This document shows positions 57,316-64,000 of a stretch of DNA of 64,000 nt, one piece after another (position 1 is the stretch's first letter; each line of letters begins with the position of its first letter). Position numbers and translations under genes: made by a program. Origin of the DNA: Ambrosia x helenae (Eukaryota; Streptophyta; Magnoliopsida; Asterales; Asteraceae); NCBI GenBank assembly GCA_030844895.1, contig CM061233.1:38071083-38135082 (forward strand), in the 5' to 3' direction. The notes beneath the pieces were generated by a model. It saw nothing but the letters and a program-made list of their open reading frames with translations, did no database searches and was not told the origin of the DNA.

Positions 57316-57737
57316 AGCATTTAAGTTTCATTACCAATATAATTCGTTTGTTAAACCGTTAAAACCCAAATTGGCTAATTAATAAATAAGTTGTCATAAC
57401 AACCCCTTTCGAAAGTCGGGTTAACCTGTATAAGACGACTCGGAGCGCAACCCAAATTGATCATGGGTACCTCACTACCCAATTAGGAACACCGTCGCTG
57501 GTGTCCTTTGTAGTGGGGCTCAGGAATGATTCACAGCTTGTACTCAACAACATTTACACTCCAATGGCTCACTATTTGACCATTGGATTATTTTAAAAAA
57601 TCCTTTAATTATTATATATACAACACATCTTTCACCCAGTTCTAACACCTTATCATATCCGATTCAAGCACTTCATCTCAACTAACTCAAATACTTTCAT
57701 TCACAAATCCAACACTTTCAACCATTTTTTATTGTCA
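57316..57737. other. Noncoding gap between LINE and Harbinger remnant
   Basis: AT-rich; GGGGCTCAGG and CCAATGG...CCATTGG (57560-57586, short inverted repeat) occur near the start of the Harbinger-like segment. No gene. Confidence 0.5.
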
Positions 57738-59320
57738 ATGGATCCTAGAAAATTTAAGGGGGATGTAAACAAAGAATCAACTAAATCAAGATAAGTAGGT
57801 TTAAGTAGTAAAGGAGTGGGTTCATGGGGTATATGAGCGGGTTCAAGGGGCAGCACGACGGGTTCAAGCGTGGAAGAAGTGCATAGGCTGGTGATGGATT
57901 TCCCCCCACCATAAACACAAACAAAACCACTCCTATAACCACAATATTATCAATACCCACAAGATACATTTTTCGTTATAACCACATTTTGTTACACAAC
58001 CACAACTTAAGGTACAATACAATATGGATGACTTTGATGCGTTAACAATAAGGAGTCCAAATCTTTGTTACTTACGTGAACAGACTTGGCGACCCCTCCC
58101 GATCTACGAAGACATTGAAGATGGCGAAATTGTGCTAGAGACACATATGAGGGACATGATGAAGGATATAATTTGAATGAAGATATTGAAGAAATGCAAG
58201 TTAATGAAGATGAATATGAAGATGAAAGATATGCAATTCAACCAACTCAACGAAAACAAGGAAAAAATTCGCCGAATGAGCGAATTGGTAGACGTTACAG
58301 ACTTAATTGGATTGAACCTTGGTATGGAAACTTACTATGTGATAACTTTTCAATTCAGAGAAACGTGTTTCAAAAACAAAAACGGTGCGAATGGTACATT
58401 ATGGATGACTAAGAAAGAGGTTGCTTTGGCAAAAGCTTAATGTTAATGCTTCGAAAACTAGGAAAAAAGTAATCAACAAACCAAAAGGAGATTTTTGAAG
58501 GTGGTGCTTAATCATTACAACTTATTATTGGGCGGAAGGGATGGATTCACCGATGAAGTAACTTCAAAATGGAACCCCACGAACCCAAAATTGAATGAAT
58601 TCAATGGATATTGAATTCAAGCAGTATTATTTTTAACTAGATTATTTTTTAGTTAAAATTTGTTCTCTCTTATACTTACATTTATTGTATATAAGGCCAT
58701 GTACAAGGTAGTGGATGTAACAACCTTAATTTGATGACTAGCACGTTGCGTTAATATTCTCGCATTGGAGATTATAAAAAAACACGAAAAATGAGCCTAA
58801 CAACCGATGATGGGTGAAGAAGCATCAGATAATCATTATGACAGGAGACAAAAGTCATCGTAAGACGGAAACTATCATGTGTCTTGTACACTGGACATCA
58901 CCTACACTAGCAAGTTGTCAAATCTCAACGAAGATAATGCACCAATAAGACCACACCGGAATAATAAGAAACCCTCCGAGTCTTCAAGAAAAACCTCTTT
59001 AGTTGACGAATTTGGGGCGTACAATAAAAAAAGAAGACAAGTTGAACAAGTTAGTACAAATACAAATACAACAAGAAGAAAAAACTATAGCCATGTTGGA
59101 AGAACATCACAAAGCAGTGAGGCAAAGGCAATATGACCAAAACGTGAACATGTTTTCGAAACTGCACAACAACGTCACAGTTAAAACTTTGGAATTATAT
59201 TTACAACAACAACGTGAAATAGCCGCGAAACATGGTTGGGACTGTCATTGGGAAAACAAAGACAATGAGTGTTTTATTTTTAATTTATGTTTCTCATATT
59301 TTTTGTATTTTTTAGTTTAA
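57738..59320 (+). pseudogene. Decayed PIF/Harbinger ORF1 (Myb/SANT-like)
   Basis: ATG 57738 (MDPRKFKGDVN) is followed by stops. Later pieces in changing frames are WMTKKEVALAKA then WLNVSKTRKK (SANT-like helix, about 58390-58460), LLLGGRDGFTDEVTSKWNPTNPKLNEFNGY (about 58520-58613), and a C-terminal Lys/Glu-rich coiled coil ending LEEHHKAVRQRQYDQNV ... LYLQQQREIAAKHGW (about 59085-59240). The order matches plant Harbinger ORF1 proteins. It has many more disruptions than the copy at 20112. No DDE transposase is seen. Confidence 0.6.
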
Positions 59321-60017
59321 ATTAATGTTGCTTTGTTCCGATACCATGCAAAATTTGGAGAATAATTACTTAATTTATTCATTTGAATCTATACTGGAGA
59401 CCTAGCTATTAATAAAGCATAATTAAGAAAACTAACTAACTGATGACGTGCGTGCTAGAACCCCACAATTACTCCATTAACAAAACCAAAGAAACATAAA
59501 GCAACATAAAGCACTGAAGCTACCTGGCCCATTAGAGCTGAAAAGGTAACACCGGGGAGCTCGAGAAGCTTTAGGCTGCCTTACATCTTTATCCATCCAA
59601 TTCTCATGTAACTTCCTTTCGGCCTACGCAGGTTCACATTGAATCTTCTCAATAGTGAACCAATTCCCATTATTTTGCTAACCGAATGAAACAATGGTAC
59701 ATAGGCAAAGTGGGCTCATAACTCAAACAACAACAAACTATTTCAAAATGTATGATTTGAGCAACAACCAGAGGAGACAACTAACCCAAGGATAGTTGAT
59801 GATACCAAAGAACATTCAGAAATTATTTAGAAAAAAGGTAAAGAAGGTGAACCAACAATGCAGTATGGGTATTCTTGGGATATTTATATGTGAAATTATA
59901 TGATATATATGTGTTTTGTATGCATTTACATGATTATATAATAATATGTGTTATCGGGTTCGTAACCGACATTAGATATATCGGGCTAGAAAGTTAAACA
60001 TGAAAAACTTGAAAAAT
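59321..60017. other. Noncoding region, no feature recognised
   Basis: AT-rich DNA with no credible ORF. CTTTCGGCCTACGCAGGTTCACA near 59615 is GC-richer but unassigned. Confidence 0.5.
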
Positions 60018-60204
60018 CTCTCATTCTCCACAAAGTTATAGAGAATGAGTCAGCAAATCTCTGATTCTCTACAAAGTTATAGAGAATGAGTCACCAAACC
60101 TCTCATTTGATACAAAGTTATATAGAATGAATCACTCAGACCTCTCATTCGCATGAAAGTTCTAGAGAACGAACCTCATTCGCATGAACGACTACGCGAA
60201 TGAG
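60018..60204. repeat. 41-bp tandem array of hairpin-forming units
   Basis: Five units: 60018-60058, 60059-60099, 60100-60141, 60142-60174, 60175-60204. Units 1 and 2 carry CTCATTCTC / GAGAATGAG-type arms around ACAAAGTTATA; unit 5 has CTCATTCGC / GCGAATGAG. The last two are shorter and swap to CATTCGC arms. No gene. Confidence 0.88.
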
Positions 60205-60537
60205 TGCAGCCTATAAGTACTTTCCTTCACTCATTCTCACCATTTTCAAAACCCTAACTCGCCTATAAGTGCTCTATTACAAACCCCAATATGTAGAAAC
60301 GATTTTTTGCCATCATTTCTTAGATCCTTGAGCCAAATCACGTTTAGTATCCATATCAAGAGAGGATTCCGTAAGCTTTGAGAGAATTGAAATTGAATAT
60401 TGTATTGTATTGATATTCGTTTTTTGTTACAAAGAAGAGAAAAATCATCTAAATAAATAGATAGCTACAGGAGCTAAATGGGGAAACTAAATAATAGGGA
60501 ATCACTATGATCAAGGACCAACGGTCCATAATGTGAA
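60205..60537. other. Noncoding flank before element L
   Basis: No gene. TATTGTATTGTATTG near 60400 is a short low-complexity run. GTGAA (60533-60537) is the expected left target copy of element L. Confidence 0.5.
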
Positions 60538-62314
60538 TGATGTGTGTAAATGTATATATATAAAAATAACACAAGCTTTAATTAAAACGACTCACCTAAA
60601 AACTACACACGCACGGCAAGTGTACCGGTCGCAAAGTAGTAAACAGATAAGACCGAGTATCGAACCCAAAGACGCGAATGCAACTCTGGATCACAACCTA
60701 TACCGAAATACTAGTCTAATAAATATATACTTAAATGGGGGGTATTTAAACTATTAATTACAAACTTAATTAAAATAGATTAAACTTAACTTAACTTGAC
60801 AACTAATGGGAACTTAAGGAACTAGAGAAATTAGGTAGGAAGGAGGCTGGTTACTTAGGTAAAATCCCTAGACACTAGCAATAAATCCTGAATCTGGTAA
60901 TTAACTTGAGACCCTATTCTTATCTAATAAACCTCCTGTCAAGGATAGCTCACTAGACTCAAGGCGGGACAAGTGTAGAAATGCTAAGATGGATCCGGAT
61001 CGCCCTAGCGTACCAAAATCCCACAGAAATCAGATTAAAACCTCTCCTGGATTAAAACCCTCAAACTATGAAGCAGACTTAAACTCTACTGATGAAAACC
61101 TAGGAAAACTCTAAACACGGACAAGTAGCGACTCCCGCCCTAGCGCTTGCCAACTACCGAACAATGCCTAGTTAGTTACCTAGCAAACTCGAGTTAGATT
61201 TCTCACCCTCAAGAATGGACTGCACGCCTTAATTAATTTATTATATTAGTTTGTTATACTTGTGTCGTACTCCAACTCCAAATACTAGCACGCTAACCTA
61301 AGTTGACGAACTAGATTGATTTCAAGACCTAGGGGGTATCTCTACATGCCTAGCTCCACAAAACCAAAAAACAAACTTCAAATAAAATTAACACCAACAC
61401 ACATATATCAAATCCAACAATAAAATTAAAGTCATGTAATCCTACACATCAAAATTAAAAACCAAAACCATTAAATACTGCAAATAACGTGTCTAGTTCA
61501 TAAACCTAAGCAACCAATAAAAGGTTTAGCTTATAATCTTTATAAACATCACAAAATAAATAAAAATAGTTTTAACCATGTCTATAAAAATAATAAACGA
61601 AAACTAAACCTAACCCAAGGCTCGTTGGCTATTGATCTTTAATGTGTCCGTGGCCTTTTCTCCTTCCGGACCCTTTCGCTCGTCACCGCTTATGGCCGGT
61701 GCAATTTGTCTTTTGCTGTGCGATTTAAAGAATTGCAATTCTATGAATGAATGATAATTAATGAATGAATTGCAATTGTTCGAATTATATCATCTTCTGC
61801 TCCCCTCCAATAATATATGGCGGCTCACCTTTATTATTTTTCTTTAGAATATATTGTCCCTTTTTGCTCCCCCCGGAAAAATAATATCGCTCCGTCCTAT
61901 CACATATATGTGCCTCCTTTAATTTTTGGGCTTTGGGCCAATGACCACTTCTTTCTTTGTTGACTTACTTGATGTTTCATTATTTTTCTTTAACCTACAT
62001 CACGTGATGGACTTTAGTCCATTGTATTATTTTCTTTTCACATATCACATTCTATTATAACTTTATGCTTTTGTATTAGGTGTTTTTTTGACTTGACCAA
62101 TGTTGCTCGTTTACGCTCCAACGTCCATGAACACCTACAAAATAAAAATAAAATAGATAAATACTAAAAAAAACTAAAACTAATAAAAATCTATAAAAAC
62201 GTATACTAAATAAAATAGACCGGTACAAGCCTAAAACTAATAAAAATACTATCTAAACGACTCAAAAACTGTACAAACTATACACTGGAAATATATGTAT
62301 TTTACAATACATCA
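60538..62314 (-). repeat. 3' LTR of element L (1777 bp)
   Basis: TGATGTGTGTAAATG to AATACATCA, with TG/CA ends. Contains no ORF of note. A GC-rich patch (GGACCCTTTCGCTCGTCACC, near 61668) and repeated AATAAAATTAA-type tracts are visible. Confidence 0.88.
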
Positions 62315-62330
62315 AATATCCCCACACTTA
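62315..62330 (-). other. Polypurine tract of element L
   Basis: AATATCCCCACACTTA on the plus strand, i.e. TAAGTGTGGGGATATT on the element strand, abutting the LTR end. Confidence 0.75.
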
Positions 62331-63387
62331 TCCCTTTTTCGTCCCTGAAAAAGAATTATGCTATGGAATCACAGTTAGGTTTACATCCAGTTTCAAAACA
62401 TAGGTTACTTAATTAATAATCTACTAACGTGTTGATTGCGATTGCAGGTATATTGATCCTCTTAAACCCACACCGGTTTCCAAGCCCCTTTTTATTTATG
62501 TTAAGTTCATGTTGATTAGTCTATCTAGGATCTCACTCGAAGGAAGCCACAGTTCCTCCTAATCCCGCCTCAAGCTTATGAAGCTAAAGGAACGACCAAT
62601 TGACCATTTCCCAACCGTCTTATGTAGAAAACCAAGAGAATTTAAAATCTTTTTTTTTTTTTTTTTTTTTGCATACTTAACTCAGAGGGTGTGACCAATC
62701 CAAATCGCTATCCCAGTGGCCAGGCACCTTAAGCTTCAGCATTTTTTTTTTTTCATCTCAGCATACTTAACTCAGAGGGTGTGACCAATCCAAGTCGCTA
62801 TCCCAGTGGCCAGGCACCTTAAGCTTCAGCATTTTTGCTTTGATTACTAATTTTTTTTAATTGATTAGAAATTCTAACAGTTTTCTACTTATAACGGTGC
62901 TTCTTATACTATTTTTGGCGGTTTCGGTCTCCCCGTTTCTCCTAGATAAGAACCCACAAAATAGCCTAACATAATTAATTTATTACTTTTCAAAGGAAAC
63001 CTTTCTACCGGCCGAGCCTACCCACATATCCCAAATCAGACACGTTTTCAATCAATTTTAATCTCTTATTATACATACTATTTGAAAACCGGACACCTAA
63101 CTTTACCTATCATTTTCCATATTTTATATAATGCAAACTTCAAAATCAGGGACTTTTTTTTCAGTTTTTTTTTTCTTTTTTTGACTTAAAATGACTTTAT
63201 ATACAGACTAAACGACAGTTTCCCATCCCCACACTTAAACCCTACATTGCCCTCAATGTAGGAATAGAGAACGACTCAAAATAAAAAAAAGAATAAATTC
63301 CGAATACAAAAATAAAAAAAAACGAGGGCAAATTGGAAATGACTTAGCTGGTTAATTAATGCGTAAGCTCCAAAAACTCTAGTCCAA
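62331..63387 (-). other. Element L interior, noncoding
   Basis: No coding sequence. Contains long T runs (about 62651-62670) and the 90-bp-spaced duplication at 62671-62835. Confidence 0.75.
62671..62835. repeat. Direct repeat, 75 bp copies spaced 90 bp, in the L interior
   Basis: 62671-62745 and 62761-62835 both start GCATACTTAACTCAGAGGG and end TTCAGCATTTTT; one substitution (AAATCG versus AAGTCG). Confidence 0.92.
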
Positions 63388-63405
63388 TCCCCGGCAACGG
63401 CGCCA
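63388..63405 (-). other. Primer binding site of element L
   Basis: TCCCCGGCAACGGCGCCA, complement of TGGCGCCGTTGCCGGGGA, the primer site known from Tat/Athila-type gypsy elements. It lies 6 bp from the LTR edge. Confidence 0.85.
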
Positions 63406-63411
63406 AAAACT

Positions 63412-64000
63412 TGATGTGTGTAAATGTATATATAAAAATAACACAAGCTTTAATTAAAACGACTCACCTAAAAACTACACACGCACGGCAAGTGTACCGG
63501 TCGCAAAGTAGTAAACAGATAAGACCGAGTATCGAACCCAAAGACGCGAATGCAACTCTGGATCACAACCTATACCGAAATACTAGTCTAATAAATATAT
63601 ACTTAAATGGGGGTATTTAAACTATTAATTACAAACTTAATTAAAATAGATTAAACTTAACTTAACTTGACAACTAATGGGAACTTAAGGAACTAGAGAA
63701 ATTAGGTAGGAAGGATGCTGGTTACTTAGGTAAAATCCCTAGACACTAGCAATAAATCCTGAATCTGGTAATTAACTTGAGACCCTATTCTTATCTAATA
63801 AACCTCCTGTCAAGGATAGCTCACTAGACTCAAGGCGGGACAAGTGTAGAAATGCTAAGATGGATCCGGATCGCCCTAGCGTACCAAAATCCCACAGAAA
63901 TCAGATTAAAACCTCTCCTGGATTAAAACCCTCAAACTATGAAGCAGACTTAAACTCTACTGATGAAAACCTAGGAACACTCTAAACACGGACAAGTAGC
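63412..64000 (-). repeat. 5' LTR of element L, partial
   Basis: Nearly identical to 60538-61128; by eye it differs by a TA-repeat length change, one G in a G run and single substitutions (GGAGG versus GGATG; GGAAA versus GGAAC). It continues past the window. Confidence 0.93.

Larger units (their letters stand above)
60538..64000 (-). mobile_element. Element L: young non-autonomous LTR retrotransposon (Tat/Athila-type primer), runs off the right edge
   Basis: Left LTR 60538-62314 and right LTR from 63412 surround a noncoding interior of 1097 bp. On the minus strand the primer site TGGCGCCGTTGCCGGGGA (63388-63405) follows the right LTR and a purine run (62315-62330) precedes the left LTR. There are no gag-pol remains. 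In the 589 bp of right LTR visible, only about five differences from the left LTR are seen, so the insertion is recent. This fits a LARD/TRIM-like parasite of an autonomous gypsy element. Confidence 0.85.

Noticed and set aside
60018..60204. CRISPR-like array
   Set aside because: Repeats are directly adjacent without unique spacers and this is a plant nuclear context; it is a tandem repeat.

Overview
The window is plant nuclear DNA dominated by nested transposable elements. It most likely comes from the aster family (Asteraceae). That placement rests on recalled resemblance of LTR ends such as TGTCACACCCCAACCGATGG and of the Sirevirus gag and env-like proteins, not on a search. Intron-containing genes, Ty1/copia and Ty3/gypsy LTR elements, a LINE, a Helitron and Harbinger remnants rule out a bacterial or viral genome. 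Only one intact host gene is visible: a five-exon GDSL esterase/lipase gene at 51900-54773 (+).

Left 45 kb (1-44802). This is essentially one Sirevirus-type copia element (element B, + strand) opened up by later insertions, and B can be followed piece by piece across them. Its pieces are 2698-2827, 14434-15110, 34714-36893, 37670-40489 and 43095-44802. The insertions into B are: (C) a minus-strand Sirevirus, of which the 5' LTR (2203-2697) and leader are visible, itself hit by another minus-strand LTR element D (1-610); (A) a complete Sirevirus at 2828-14433 with target-site duplication (TSD) AAATA; (E) a large Sirevirus at 15111-34713 with TSD AGAAG, which itself carries a Harbinger-bearing insertion F (about 18365-20855) and a solo LTR G (21800-24185); (H) a short DNA transposon at 36894-37669; and (I) a solo LTR at 40490-43094 with TSD GAAGC.

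A, B and E share one layout: LTR, tRNA-iMet-type primer site, gag with two CCHC zinc knuckles, protease, integrase, reverse transcriptase, RNase H, a noncoding spacer, a long extra ORF in the env-like position, polypurine tract, LTR. In B the first knuckle and 5' end are not visible. All pol copies are broken by stops and frameshifts, and each has a changed protease active-site motif.

Middle (44803-51376). A tiny TRIM element J (TSD ATCTC, 45207-48781) contains in its 3' LTR the remains of a minus-strand gypsy element K (LTR, leader, first ~84 gag codons). The K leader carries three hairpins whose stems covary. A non-autonomous Helitron follows (about 49811-51376).

Right (51377-64000). The GDSL gene is followed by a 5'-truncated LINE (55860-57300) with a perfect 15-bp TSD, a decayed Harbinger ORF1 (57738-59320), a 41-bp tandem array of hairpins (60018-60204), and a young non-coding LTR element L (60538 to beyond the window end). 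L has 1.78-kb LTRs around only 1.1 kb of internal DNA and a primer site TGGCGCCGTTGCCGGGGA, as in Tat/Athila-type gypsy elements.
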